Of a stretch of DNA of 35,983 nt, positions 8,355 through 15,624 are shown one piece after another; the stretch's first letter is position 1, and each line of letters starts with the position of its first letter. The stretch comes from Marinobacterium marinum. GTDB lineage: Bacteria; Pseudomonadota; Gammaproteobacteria; Pseudomonadales; Balneatricaceae. Made by a program: the position numbers and the translations under genes. The notes under the pieces were generated by a model. It was not told where the DNA came from and did no database searches. It saw only the letters and a program-made list of their open reading frames with translations. The stretch lies in NCBI RefSeq assembly GCF_013868415.1, contig NZ_JACEMT010000037.1:1-35983 (forward strand), written 5' to 3'.

Positions 8355-9503
8355 TTACAGATAACCCGGCAGAGGGTCGTGGCCGAAAAACATGGCCCCC
8401 GCATTCTTGAGGGTGATGGCCCCCATAAATGCGTGCTGGGTACACATCATGGAATCACGCAGGATTCGGGATAGCGGATGATCGTTATAGGTGCCGGTCA
8501 TCCCCGTCACCTGATAAGTTGAGCGGATGGCTTCGGCACATTCGTGGGCCAGATTGGTGGTCGCCAGGCGTACCAGATTGACCTGATCACGTCCGGGCTC
8601 CCCCCCCGCCTTGATTCGATTCCAGGCATCTTCAGTGGCTTCATAGAAAAAGGCGCGGGAAGCACGTACTTTCGCCTCGGCTCTGGCAATTTCGATCTGG
8701 ACATATTCACGCTCACCCAGGTTGGGTGCGCCGGTCACGGACTTGCGCCCTGCGGCCATGGCCTGTACTACATCCAGCGCCTCTCGCGCCAGACCGGCCG
8801 TGGTTACGGACAATACCTGTGCCGCAAATGCCAAAGAGGGATAACGGAAGAAATCGGAATCGATATTGGGCTTGCCGCCGCGCACGAAGGTCCATTCCTC
8901 CGGCACGAAGACCTCTTCCACAACCAGATCGTGACTCCCCGTCCCCACCATGCCGATGACATCCCAGTTAGGCTCGATACGCACCTTGTCTGCCGGCATC
9001 ACCGCCATGCGCGGCAAGGGTTCACCGCTGTCCGGCTGAATCCCAACACCGATCAGAGAGGCTCCCATACAGCCGCTGCCAAATTTCCAGCGGCCATTGA
9101 CAATGAAACCACCGTCAACCTTCCGAGCGGGTTGAGTCGGAAAAATGCCACCGGCAAATACAACATTGGGGGTTTCGGACCAGACCTTATCAACCGTATT
9201 CAGTGGCAAGGCCGCCAGGTAGGCCGGGTTCATGCCAAAACTGGCCACCCAGCCTGCAGAGCCATCCGCTGCCGCCAGCGCTTCAACCATCTGCAAAAAT
9301 TCCACCGGACTGCGCTCGTCACCCCCCAACGCCTTGGGAACCATCGCCCGGTAGACGCCGATGTCCTTGAAGGACTCGATGATGTCCTGGGAGATATATC
9401 GCTGGCTCTCGAACTCCTGCCGGCGCGCACGCACCTCGTTCAGCAGGGCATCGAATACGGTCTCCCCGCCCCAGAGGGATTTATCGATTTGATAACCAGG
9501 CAT
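8355..9503 (-). CDS. iacA: Flavin-dependent monooxygenase, acyl-CoA dehydrogenase fold (IacA-like)
   Basis: A 382-residue enzyme of the acyl-CoA dehydrogenase superfamily, in the hydroxylase branch (HsaA and IacA type) that uses reduced flavin and oxygen. Visible features are the N-terminal helical domain with MVPKALGGDERSP, a mid beta domain with GRWKFGSGCMGAS and VGTGSHDLVVEEVFVP, and a C-terminal helical bundle ending ILRDSMMCTQHAFMG. In iac pathways IacA attacks the indole ring of indole-3-acetate first. Such enzymes need a flavin reductase (IacG in known clusters), and none is seen here. It is the first gene of the minus-strand operon, with ATG at 9503 and AAGGGAG upstream. Recognition is by family and context. 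Confidence 0.82.
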   Translation of the reverse strand: MPGYQIDKSLWGGETVFDALLNEVRARRQEFESQRYISQDIIESFKDIGVYRAMVPKALGGDERSPVEFLQMVEALAAADGSAGWVASFGMNPAYLAALPLNTVDKVWSETPNVVFAGGIFPTQPARKVDGGFIVNGRWKFGSGCMGASLIGVGIQPDSGEPLPRMAVMPADKVRIEPNWDVIGMVGTGSHDLVVEEVFVPEEWTFVRGGKPNIDSDFFRYPSLAFAAQVLSVTTAGLAREALDVVQAMAAGRKSVTGAPNLGEREYVQIEIARAEAKVRASRAFFYEATEDAWNRIKAGGEPGRDQVNLVRLATTNLAHECAEAIRSTYQVTGMTGTYNDHPLSRILRDSMMCTQHAFMGAITLKNAGAMFFGHDPLPGYL

Positions 9504-9641
9504 ATTGCTCGGCTCCCTTGTGTTGTTGTCTTTATTTTCAAGAAGACGGCCTCACCACTGCCATCGCCTTCACTGGGCAACTGATTGCATGCCGCCGGAG
9601 GTTCCCAAGGCTTGCACCACTGACCTCTCAAGATGCAACAA

Positions 9642-9670
9642 AGAATTTCACCTATCACTTGATTCGTCAA
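9642..9670 (-). promoter_or_regulatory. Candidate sigma-70 promoter of iacA
   Basis: On the minus strand TTGACG (9670-9665) is followed after 17 bases by AATTCT (9647-9642). The -35 matches consensus well; the -10 matches only three of six. It would give a 5' leader of roughly 130 bases. AT-rich sequence and the phased A-tracts lie just upstream, as expected for an UP-element or curvature-assisted promoter. Confidence 0.35.
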
Positions 9671-9743
9671 CTAAATGAAATCTCCGTATCCAATGATTTT
9701 CATCAAAAAACAACCAATACGTAAAAATACCCACAACACACCC

Positions 9744-9810
9744 AAAAAGACCAAAATCCAACAAAATCGACAAAAAACAGATAAAAAGACCACAAATTCA
9801 CACAAAAAAA
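9744..9810. other. Phased A-tracts, predicted intrinsically curved DNA
   Basis: A-runs of 3-7 bases are centred at about 9746, 9754, 9764, 9774, 9785, 9795 and 9807, so they repeat about every 10 bases, the helical period. Known physics: A-tracts in phase bend DNA. Additional A-runs flank the block (9705, 9723, 9827, 9849). The location upstream of the iacA promoter suggests an architectural role. Confidence 0.75.
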
Positions 9811-9834
9811 CAAAATCAAGAAATTCAAAAAACA

Positions 9835-9848
9835 TTGATCATGATCAC
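9835..9848. promoter_or_regulatory. Palindrome TGATCATGATCA, candidate IacR operator or ANR-like box
   Basis: Bases 9836-9847 form a perfect 12-base palindrome. Read from 9835 it is TTGAT-CATG-ATCAC, which matches the FNR/ANR consensus TTGAT-N4-ATCAA at nine of ten fixed positions. It lies midway between iacA and iacR. MarR-family repressors usually bind palindromes in such divergent regions, so IacR is the first candidate and ANR/FNR the second. Confidence 0.5.
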
Positions 9849-9950
9849 AAAAAACCATTTCCGATATCTAAACATCCCACTAACGGGAGCTATAAATGCA
9901 ACGTTCACGCCTTTATCCCAACAAAAATTTCATCAACTTCCCTTTAGCGA

Positions 9951-9956
9951 TATACT
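9951..9956 (+). promoter_or_regulatory. Candidate -10 element of iacR
   Basis: TATACT matches the sigma-70 -10 consensus at five of six bases and lies 66 bases before the iacR start. The partnering -35 (TTCATC at 9929-9934, 16-base spacer) is weak, which would fit a regulated or modest promoter. Confidence 0.35.
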
Positions 9957-10022
9957 TTCCTTATCAACCACCATGGCGCCTGCCTTCCTGACCTTCAGCC
10001 CCCATTCCGGAGACCCCTTTTA

Positions 10023-10502
10023 ATGAGTACCAGACGCAAGATCGACATGTATGACCCGCTCAGCGACAACTTCAAACGCTGTGAATTTCCGTTTTATTGG
10101 GTTGCGCAGCTCGACGCTCTCTACACTCAGGAAATGGACAGGCTGCTTAAAAGGGTTGATATGGATATTCCGCGCTGGCGTATCATCATGATCCTGAAAG
10201 AGCATTCGGAACTGAGCATTTCGGAAATAGCCGGGCACGCGGTTGCAAAGCTGCCAACCACCACCAAAATCCTGTACAGGATGCGGGATGAGGGACTGGT
10301 ATTATTGAAGACCTCCCCTGAAGACGGCCGTGTTACCCTGGTATCATTGACCGGCAAGGGGCTGGAGCGGCTGGAAGAAATTCGCGGCTCGGTAAGCCAG
10401 CTGTTCAGACGCAGCTTCAAGGGGCTAACCTCGGCTCAGATCGAACGCGCCAACACTCTACTGGCCAAAATGTACAACAACCTGACCCAGGGTGCTGACT
10501 AG
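10023..10502 (+). CDS. iacR: MarR-family transcriptional regulator (IacR-like)
   Basis: A 159-residue MarR-type winged-helix protein. The recognition region LSISEIAGHAVAKLPTTTKILYRM lies near residues 63-86 and is followed by a wing with SPEDGRVTLVSLTGKG. The N-terminus RRKIDMYDPLSDNFKRCEFPFYW resembles IacR-type regulators. Described IacR proteins repress iac genes and are relieved by indole-3-acetate. It is divergent from iacA across a 519-base region, the usual iacR layout. The ATG at 10023 has GGAGA upstream. It probably controls its own gene as well. Confidence 0.82.
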   Translation: MSTRRKIDMYDPLSDNFKRCEFPFYWVAQLDALYTQEMDRLLKRVDMDIPRWRIIMILKEHSELSISEIAGHAVAKLPTTTKILYRMRDEGLVLLKTSPEDGRVTLVSLTGKGLERLEEIRGSVSQLFRRSFKGLTSAQIERANTLLAKMYNNLTQGAD

Positions 10503-10533
10503 ACAAGCAGAGCACGACGCCTTCCGACACGCA

Positions 10534-10557
10534 TAAAAAACCCCGGACATGCCGGGG
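10534..10557 (-). terminator. Rho-independent terminator of the lig operon
   Basis: CCCCGG (10541-10546), five-base loop, CCGGGG (10552-10557). On the minus strand the hairpin is followed by TTTTTT, so it ends the ligJ-to-ligB operon. On the plus strand only a few weak bases follow, so it would be a poor terminator for iacR, whose stop is 38 bases before the stem. Confidence 0.8.
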
Positions 10558-10615
10558 TAAAAGATCTGTAGGGAGGGAGACCGTAACACAGGTCTGACCT
10601 ACTAGACGTAGAGAC

Positions 10616-11455
10616 TCAACCGTTGATCAGCAACTGTAATCCGGCCCCTGTATTGGAAATCGGTGCCACATAGTTGCGGTGTACTTCCTTGACATCACCC
10701 AGCATGCAGCCGCGCATCGCCAGCCACATGTTCAGTTCGACACCTTGGGCACCGGCGATCTCGACCAGATCGTCGTTGCTGTACCGAGTCAGGGCTTCAG
10801 GATCGCTGACCAGCTTGTCCATACACTCGATATCGAAATCGCTGTTGATGATGCCCGCGCGCTCGCCATCCAGCTGATGCGACAAACCACCGGTGCCGAA
10901 GACCACCACCTTCTGGTCACCGGCGAAGGATTCCACCGCCTTGCCGATCGCCTGGCCCAGCGCGAAGCAGCGAGACGGCTTGGGCATCGGGTAGCGTTCG
11001 CAGTTGATGCACACCGGTATCACCTTCAGGTGCTGATAGTTGTGGCCCGGGTACATAACCGACAAGGGTACGGTCAGACCGTGATCCACCTTGATATCCT
11101 GGCAGATGGTCGGATCGAAGTCGTGCTCGATCAGTTCATTGGCGATATGCCAGGACAGCTCGGTCTCACCCGTGACCGGCGGGATGGTGGCAATCCCCCA
11201 GCCCTCGTCAGCATTCTCATACTGCGGTGCGCAACCCAACGCAAACGTCGGCTTCTTGTCCAGGAACATCTCCAAACCGTGGTCGTTGTAGAACACGATG
11301 GCGATATCAGGCTGCTGTTCATTCAGCCACTCGCGCACGGGCGGATAACCGGCAAAGAAGTCCTTCCAGTAGGGAGTGTCTTCCAGCCCCCGGTCCATGG
11401 CGATGCCGATCGCCGGAATGTGGGAGGTGGTGATGCCACCAATCACTTTAGCCAT
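10616..11455 (-). CDS. ligB: Protocatechuate 4,5-dioxygenase beta (catalytic) subunit
   Basis: Extradiol class III dioxygenase that opens protocatechuate between C4 and C5 to 4-carboxy-2-hydroxymuconate-6-semialdehyde. It has 279 residues. Iron ligands fit H12 (TTSHIPAIG), H59 (YNDHGLEMF) and E240, with catalytic base H193 in GGLSHQLDGERAG; each after H12 is offset by two from the Sphingobium LigB numbering (H61, E242, H195). Length is closer to Comamonas PmdB than to Sphingobium LigB. The ATG at 11455 overlaps the ligA stop by 8 bases, so the two subunits are coupled. It is the last gene of the operon, with a strong terminator about 60 bases on. Confidence 0.96.
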   Translation of the reverse strand: MAKVIGGITTSHIPAIGIAMDRGLEDTPYWKDFFAGYPPVREWLNEQQPDIAIVFYNDHGLEMFLDKKPTFALGCAPQYENADEGWGIATIPPVTGETELSWHIANELIEHDFDPTICQDIKVDHGLTVPLSVMYPGHNYQHLKVIPVCINCERYPMPKPSRCFALGQAIGKAVESFAGDQKVVVFGTGGLSHQLDGERAGIINSDFDIECMDKLVSDPEALTRYSNDDLVEIAGAQGVELNMWLAMRGCMLGDVKEVHRNYVAPISNTGAGLQLLING

Positions 11456-11810
11456 TGTTCTTCCCCCTGCCCTGGCTTTCCAGGTATGCCTGAAACTCTT
11501 CGGTGGTGCGACCGGTCTGCAGACCGCCGATGTCCTGCATGTTCAATCCCAACAGGCCGGCGAACTTGGCCAGATAATAGATGCTGCCACCTTCGCGCTG
11601 CAGCGCCAGAATATCGCGCCCCAGGATCGCTTCTTTCTGCGCCTCGGTCAGGCCGAACTTGTCGCAGTAGGCCGCTTCATCAGCCTTGAATGCGTCGCGA
11701 CCTTCAGTGCTGTTGAAGGAGTAACACATCTTGTTCAGCCCATAGCCCTTGGTGGCCATGGGGCCGTCAAAAAAGATGGTGCCCGGTATCTCACGGTGTG
11801 TAGTCATCAT
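11448..11810 (-). CDS. ligA: Protocatechuate 4,5-dioxygenase alpha (small) subunit
   Basis: Small helical subunit of the protocatechuate 4,5-dioxygenase, 120 residues, with the LigA-type stretch GYGLNKMCYSFNS and the C-terminal IGGLQTGRTTEEF. In the known LigAB structure the alpha subunit covers the active site of the beta subunit. There are two adjacent ATGs, at 11810 and 11807; GGAG is 5 bases from the first and 8 from the second, so the second may be the real start. It overlaps ligB by 8 bases and follows ligI by 11 bases. Fused alpha/beta forms exist elsewhere; here they are separate. Confidence 0.94.
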   Translation of the reverse strand: MMTTHREIPGTIFFDGPMATKGYGLNKMCYSFNSTEGRDAFKADEAAYCDKFGLTEAQKEAILGRDILALQREGGSIYYLAKFAGLLGLNMQDIGGLQTGRTTEEFQAYLESQGRGKNNG

Positions 11811-11821
11811 CGAATCTCCAG

Positions 11822-12694
11822 TCAGGACCAGTAGAGTCGCATCGGGTTATCGACCAGCAGCTTCTGCTGCAGCTCGGCTGTCGGGGCAATCTGTGGGATC
11901 ACATCCACCAGCTTGCCGTCATCGGGTGTATGAGACTTCATGTTCGGATGCGGCCAGTCGGTACCCCACAGGCAACGATCCGGGAACTTCTCCACCAGCG
12001 CTTTCATGAACGGCACCACGTCACGGTAATCCGGCGGCGTCTGAGTCAGCCGCTCGGGACAGGTAGTCTTGACCCACACCTTGTCATTGCTTGTCATGAA
12101 GTCGATGAAACGCTGGAAATCCGCGTGTTCAACGCCCTTGGTCACATCCGGGCGCCCCATGTGATCAACCACAATCGTCGTGTCCAGCTCGTTCAGGAAA
12201 GGAATCAACGCCTCCAGATCCGGCGCCTCGAAATACACCACGATGTGCCAGCCCAACGGCTTGATCTTCTCGGCAATCGACAGGAAAACCTCTTTCGGCG
12301 TGGTATCGACCAGACGCTTGACGAAGTTGAAGCGCACGGCACGTACACCGGCCTTGTCCATCACCCTGAGTTCTTCTTCGGTGATCCCAGGATCAACCAC
12401 GGCCACGCCACGGGCCAGTTCACCGGCATTTTCCAGCGCATCAACCAATGCCGCGTTATCAGTACCGTGGCAAGAGGCCTGCACGATCACGTTGCGGGAG
12501 AAGCCGAGGTAATCACGCAGTTCAAACAGCTTTTCCTTGGGCGCATCACAGGGCGTGTACTTGCGCTTGGGATGGTACGGAAACTTGTCTGCCGGACCAA
12601 ACACGTGGCAATGGGCATCAACGGCACCTTCCGGCGCCTTGAATTCAGGCTTGCTCGGATTGGCGTGGAAAGGTAGGTAATCAGGATCCATCAT
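11822..12694 (-). CDS. ligI: 2-Pyrone-4,6-dicarboxylate hydrolase
   Basis: Amidohydrolase-superfamily lactonase that opens 2-pyrone-4,6-dicarboxylate to 4-oxalomesaconate. It has 290 residues. The metal-site-like motif DAHCHVFGP carries H28 and H30, and GTDWPHPN carries D246, the equivalent of the catalytic aspartate D248 in Sphingobium LigI. Known LigI works without a metal despite these motifs. The start at 12694 has AGGTG seven bases upstream; a second ATG follows directly. It lies between ligA and the tautomerase gene with short gaps, so it belongs to the same transcript. Confidence 0.94.
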   Translation of the reverse strand: MMDPDYLPFHANPSKPEFKAPEGAVDAHCHVFGPADKFPYHPKRKYTPCDAPKEKLFELRDYLGFSRNVIVQASCHGTDNAALVDALENAGELARGVAVVDPGITEEELRVMDKAGVRAVRFNFVKRLVDTTPKEVFLSIAEKIKPLGWHIVVYFEAPDLEALIPFLNELDTTIVVDHMGRPDVTKGVEHADFQRFIDFMTSNDKVWVKTTCPERLTQTPPDYRDVVPFMKALVEKFPDRCLWGTDWPHPNMKSHTPDDGKLVDVIPQIAPTAELQQKLLVDNPMRLYWS

Positions 12695-12712
12695 CTCGGT
12701 ACACCTGTTGAA

Positions 12713-13777
12713 TCAGTTGTTGTGGGTGAACACTTCGCCGTCAAACAGCTTGCGTGCCGTTCTGAGAATGGCGGCGGAGGTCACCTGACCTTCGGCATCC
12801 ATATCCAGTATCACACTCATTTCGCCGATCGGATGCTCGACCGACAGGGTCTTGCGTTCGCCAGCCGGAATATCGGCCACCGCAGCAGCAGGAGAGCCCG
12901 GTAGTACGGCAGCAGTCGCCACACTGACCGCACCCAGCACACCAATAGAGGCGTGACAGCGGTGCGGGATGAAAGTGCGGGTCGACAGGGATCCGCCGTT
13001 GGTTGCCTTGCTGACCATGCTCATCTTCGGCACCGACTTCTCGCTGACATCGCCCAGGTTCATCAATGGCCCCGCCTGCAACCGGATCGACTCCAGCCTC
13101 TCACGCAATGCGCTATTGGCTTCAAGCGCCTCGCGAGACTCGGTGCCGGTGATGCCCATGTCTTCGGCGCTCATCACCACGACCGGCATGCCGTTGTCGA
13201 TCAACGTCACGGCAACACCATCGATGGTGTCAACGGCATTGCCAGTGGGCAACAGTGCGCCACAGCTGGAGCCGGCGGTATCCTCGAAGGTGATCGGCAG
13301 TGCTGCTGAACCGCCGGGCACACCATCAATACGGGCCATGCCCACATAGCTGACCTTGCCAGCAGGCGTGCAGACGCGGGCACGGGCGATCTGGCCGGTA
13401 TTCTCCATGAAGATGCGCACTTCAGTCTCGCCATCCCGTGCCGCCACCAGGCCGCGCTCGATGGCAAAGGGACCGACGCCGGCAAGGATGTTGCCGCAGT
13501 TCTGCGCGTCGGTCACGATTGCCTGATCGACGAACACCTGCAGGAACAGGTACTCCACATCGGCATCTTCACGGCTGGACGGCTTGACCACTGCAACCTT
13601 TGAAGTCAGCGGGTCGGCCCCGCCCATGCCGTCGATCTGACGCGGGTCGGGCGAACCCATGACCCGCAACAGGAAGGCGTCGCGTTCGGCGGTATCGGCC
13701 GGCAGGTCGGACGCGAGGAAATACCCCCCCTTGGAGGTACCGCCACGCATCCACATGCAGCGAACGCCATCAGACAT
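12713..13777 (-). CDS. galD: 4-Oxalomesaconate tautomerase (PrpF family, GalD/LigU-like)
   Basis: PrpF-family isomerase of 354 residues that opens with [13 protein letters not shown], the family hallmark, and includes [17 protein letters not shown] and the late [18 protein letters not shown]. In protocatechuate and gallate 4,5-cleavage pathways such proteins interconvert 4-oxalomesaconate forms before hydration; they are called GalD in Pseudomonas and LigU in Sphingobium. Which chemical form it makes cannot be told from sequence. Its start overlaps the ligK stop by 8 bases, and the ribosome site lies within the end of ligK. Other PrpF members act on 2-methylaconitate, but the neighbours rule in favour of this pathway. 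Confidence 0.87.
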   Translation of the reverse strand: MSDGVRCMWMRGGTSKGGYFLASDLPADTAERDAFLLRVMGSPDPRQIDGMGGADPLTSKVAVVKPSSREDADVEYLFLQVFVDQAIVTDAQNCGNILAGVGPFAIERGLVAARDGETEVRIFMENTGQIARARVCTPAGKVSYVGMARIDGVPGGSAALPITFEDTAGSSCGALLPTGNAVDTIDGVAVTLIDNGMPVVVMSAEDMGITGTESREALEANSALRERLESIRLQAGPLMNLGDVSEKSVPKMSMVSKATNGGSLSTRTFIPHRCHASIGVLGAVSVATAAVLPGSPAAAVADIPAGERKTLSVEHPIGEMSVILDMDAEGQVTSAAILRTARKLFDGEVFTHNN

Positions 13778-14447
13778 ACTTCAGGCCCTTTTCTTTCAGG
13801 CGTGGACGCATGTTGTAGATATCCAGACCCAGCTCGCCGTTGGCCATACGCACGCGCTTTTCTTCTTCCAGCACCATACGAGCCTGAGCTTTTTCCAGCA
13901 CAGCTGCAGCGTGTTCACGACGAACCACCACCACACCGTCATCGTCAGCCACGATCACGTCGCCCGGGTTGACCCGCTCATCGGCGCACACCAGCGGCAC
14001 GTTGACCGAGCCCAGAGTTTCCTTGATGGTGCCTTCGGCAAATACGGCCTTGGACCAGACCGGAAAGTTCATCTGGCGCAAATCACGAGTATCACGCACG
14101 CCACCATCGATGATCAGGCCCACGACACCGCGCGATTGCGCAGAAGTGGCCAGCAAATCACCGAAGAAACCGTGCAGCGACGGTGACGTTGGCGCAAACA
14201 CCATCATGTCACCCTTCTGGCACTGCTCGATCGCCACGTGCATCATCCAGTTGTCGCCGGCAGCGCCGGAAATGGTCACTGCAGAACCGGCCACGGCCAC
14301 ATCCTGCTGGATCGGGCGCATATAGTGCGCCAGCAGACCAACACGGCCCTGGGCTTCATGGATAGTGGCCACGCCACATTCGGCCAGACCATCAATCACG
14401 GCCTGATCGGCACGTTCAATATGCTGAACAACAATATTTTCTCTCAT
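13770..14447 (-). CDS. ligK: 4-Carboxy-4-hydroxy-2-oxoadipate aldolase (RraA-like)
   Basis: Class II aldolase of the HMG/CHA family, 225 residues, which splits 4-carboxy-4-hydroxy-2-oxoadipate to pyruvate and oxaloacetate and usually also decarboxylates oxaloacetate. The family motif of GD (96-97) followed about twenty residues on by GGVRD (R118, D119) is intact, as needed for divalent-metal and pyruvate binding. The fold is shared with the RNase E regulator RraA, which lacks this catalytic context. The ATG at 14447 follows AAGGAG. It is the last chemical step of the pathway encoded here, and it overlaps the tautomerase gene by 8 bases. Confidence 0.93.
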   Translation of the reverse strand: MRENIVVQHIERADQAVIDGLAECGVATIHEAQGRVGLLAHYMRPIQQDVAVAGSAVTISGAAGDNWMMHVAIEQCQKGDMMVFAPTSPSLHGFFGDLLATSAQSRGVVGLIIDGGVRDTRDLRQMNFPVWSKAVFAEGTIKETLGSVNVPLVCADERVNPGDVIVADDDGVVVVRREHAAAVLEKAQARMVLEEEKRVRMANGELGLDIYNMRPRLKEKGLKYV

Positions 14448-14461
14448 GATCGACTCCTTGC

Positions 14462-15475
14462 TCAGGCCGGGATCTGCAGGCGACTGAAGACACGACGAAT
14501 ATTATGCTCGAAGATATCCTGCTTCTGCTCGGCGTTCAGCGCGGTATTGCCGTCGATGTAACGCTTGGTGTCATCGAAGTAGTGGCCGGTTTCCGGGTCG
14601 ATACCGCGCACGGCACCAATCATCTCGGAGGCGAACAGGATGTTCTTGGTCGGCACAATATCCAGCAACAGGTCGATACCGCGCTGATGGTACACGCAGG
14701 TATCGAAGTAGATGTTGTTCAGCACCTTCTCTTCCAGATCGAAGCCACGGTCCAGTGCCAGCCCCCGGAAGCGACCCCAGTGGTAAGGTACGGCACCACC
14801 ACCGTGCGGGATGATGATTTTCAGTTCCGGGAAGTCCTTGAACACGTCGGACATCATCAACTGCTGGAAACCGGTAGTATCACCGCCCAGATAGTGTGAA
14901 CCGGTCGTGTGGAAGCACTCGTTGCAGGCCGCACTGACATGTACCATCGCCGGAATATCGTATTCGACCATCTTCTCGTAGATGGGGTAGAAGGAACGAT
15001 CCGCCAGAGAAGCGCCGTTCCAGTGACCACCGCTGGGATCAGGGTTCAGGTTGATCCCGATGAAGCCCATCTCTTCTACCGTACGAACGATTTCCGGAAC
15101 CGACTTGGCCGGATCAACACCCGGAGACTGCGGCAGCTGAGCAACCGGCGCGAAATTTTTCGGGAACAAGTCGCACACGCGGCGAATCAGGTCGTTCTGA
15201 TGTTCGGTCCAGAACTGGCTGGTATGCTCGTTACCGATGTGATGGCCCATCCAGCTGGCACGCGGCGAGAAGATGGTCATATCAGTACCACGTTCCTGCT
15301 GCAGACGCAGCTGGTTGTTCACGATGGTTTCGCGAATCTGATCATCGCTGATGACGATCTGGCCCTTGTCACCGACGAAGCTCGGGTCCTTGGCAACGGC
15401 TTCTTTCTGTTTTTCGCGGTACTCACCCACCTGTGGCGGAGTCGTGGTGTAGTGACCATGGCAATCGATAATCAT
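14462..15475 (-). CDS. ligJ: 4-Oxalomesaconate hydratase
   Basis: Amidohydrolase-superfamily hydratase that adds water to 4-oxalomesaconate to give 4-carboxy-4-hydroxy-2-oxoadipate. It has 337 residues, close to the 341 of Sphingobium LigJ. It begins [11 protein letters not shown] with the HxH pair (H6, H8); a second site shows [11 protein letters not shown] and [15 protein letters not shown]. The ATG at 15475 has AAGGTG six bases upstream and was preferred over a TTG at 15490. It is the first gene of the lig operon and divergent from the LysR gene, so its promoter lies in 15476-15624. Confidence 0.94.
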   Translation of the reverse strand: MIIDCHGHYTTTPPQVGEYREKQKEAVAKDPSFVGDKGQIVISDDQIRETIVNNQLRLQQERGTDMTIFSPRASWMGHHIGNEHTSQFWTEHQNDLIRRVCDLFPKNFAPVAQLPQSPGVDPAKSVPEIVRTVEEMGFIGINLNPDPSGGHWNGASLADRSFYPIYEKMVEYDIPAMVHVSAACNECFHTTGSHYLGGDTTGFQQLMMSDVFKDFPELKIIIPHGGGAVPYHWGRFRGLALDRGFDLEEKVLNNIYFDTCVYHQRGIDLLLDIVPTKNILFASEMIGAVRGIDPETGHYFDDTKRYIDGNTALNAEQKQDIFEHNIRRVFSRLQIPA

Positions 15476-15624
15476 CTCAGGCACCTTCAATAGACGTTAA
15501 TGTGGCTGAATCAAAGTGCCTCTAGTATTGGCAAGCGTTGCCGGACTGGCTATTTCAATTTGACCGCAATACTATTGATTTTTGTGAACGCACAGTTCAA
15601 TCATCCCATTTTTCAGGAGCCATC
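15476..15624. promoter_or_regulatory. Divergent ligJ-lysR regulatory region
   Basis: A 149-base region between divergent ligJ and the LysR-type gene. It holds the inverted repeat GGCAA-GCG-TTGCC at 15530-15542 and a wider pair, AGTATTG (15524-15530) and CAATACT (15567-15573). TTGACC at 15560 could be a -35 for the regulator. LysR-type proteins usually act from such shared regions, repressing themselves and activating the divergent operon. Confidence 0.55.

Larger units (their letters stand above)
9504..10022. promoter_or_regulatory. Divergent iacA-iacR regulatory region
   Basis: A 519-base region without a convincing gene, between the divergent iacA and iacR. It is far more AT-rich than its surroundings, and the plus strand of 9700-9860 is nearly all A and C. 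From the iacA side it holds the iacA leader with ribosome site, a candidate iacA promoter at 9642-9670, phased A-tracts at 9744-9810, the palindrome at 9836-9847, and a TATACT -10 for iacR at 9951. Three short open frames inside it look like chance. Confidence 0.75.

Noticed and set aside
9518-10023. Three overlapping short open frames in the iacA-iacR divide
   Set aside because: Their translations are low-complexity (mostly K, N, T from A-rich DNA), lack ribosome sites and lie in the regulatory region.
10541-10557. Terminator for iacR on the plus strand
   Set aside because: The T-run is only on the minus-strand side, so it serves the lig operon; at most it is a weak bidirectional stop.
15538-15624. 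N-terminal extension of the LysR-type gene from a TTG start
   Set aside because: No ribosome site, and the ATG at 15625 with AGGAG gives a standard LysR N-terminus.
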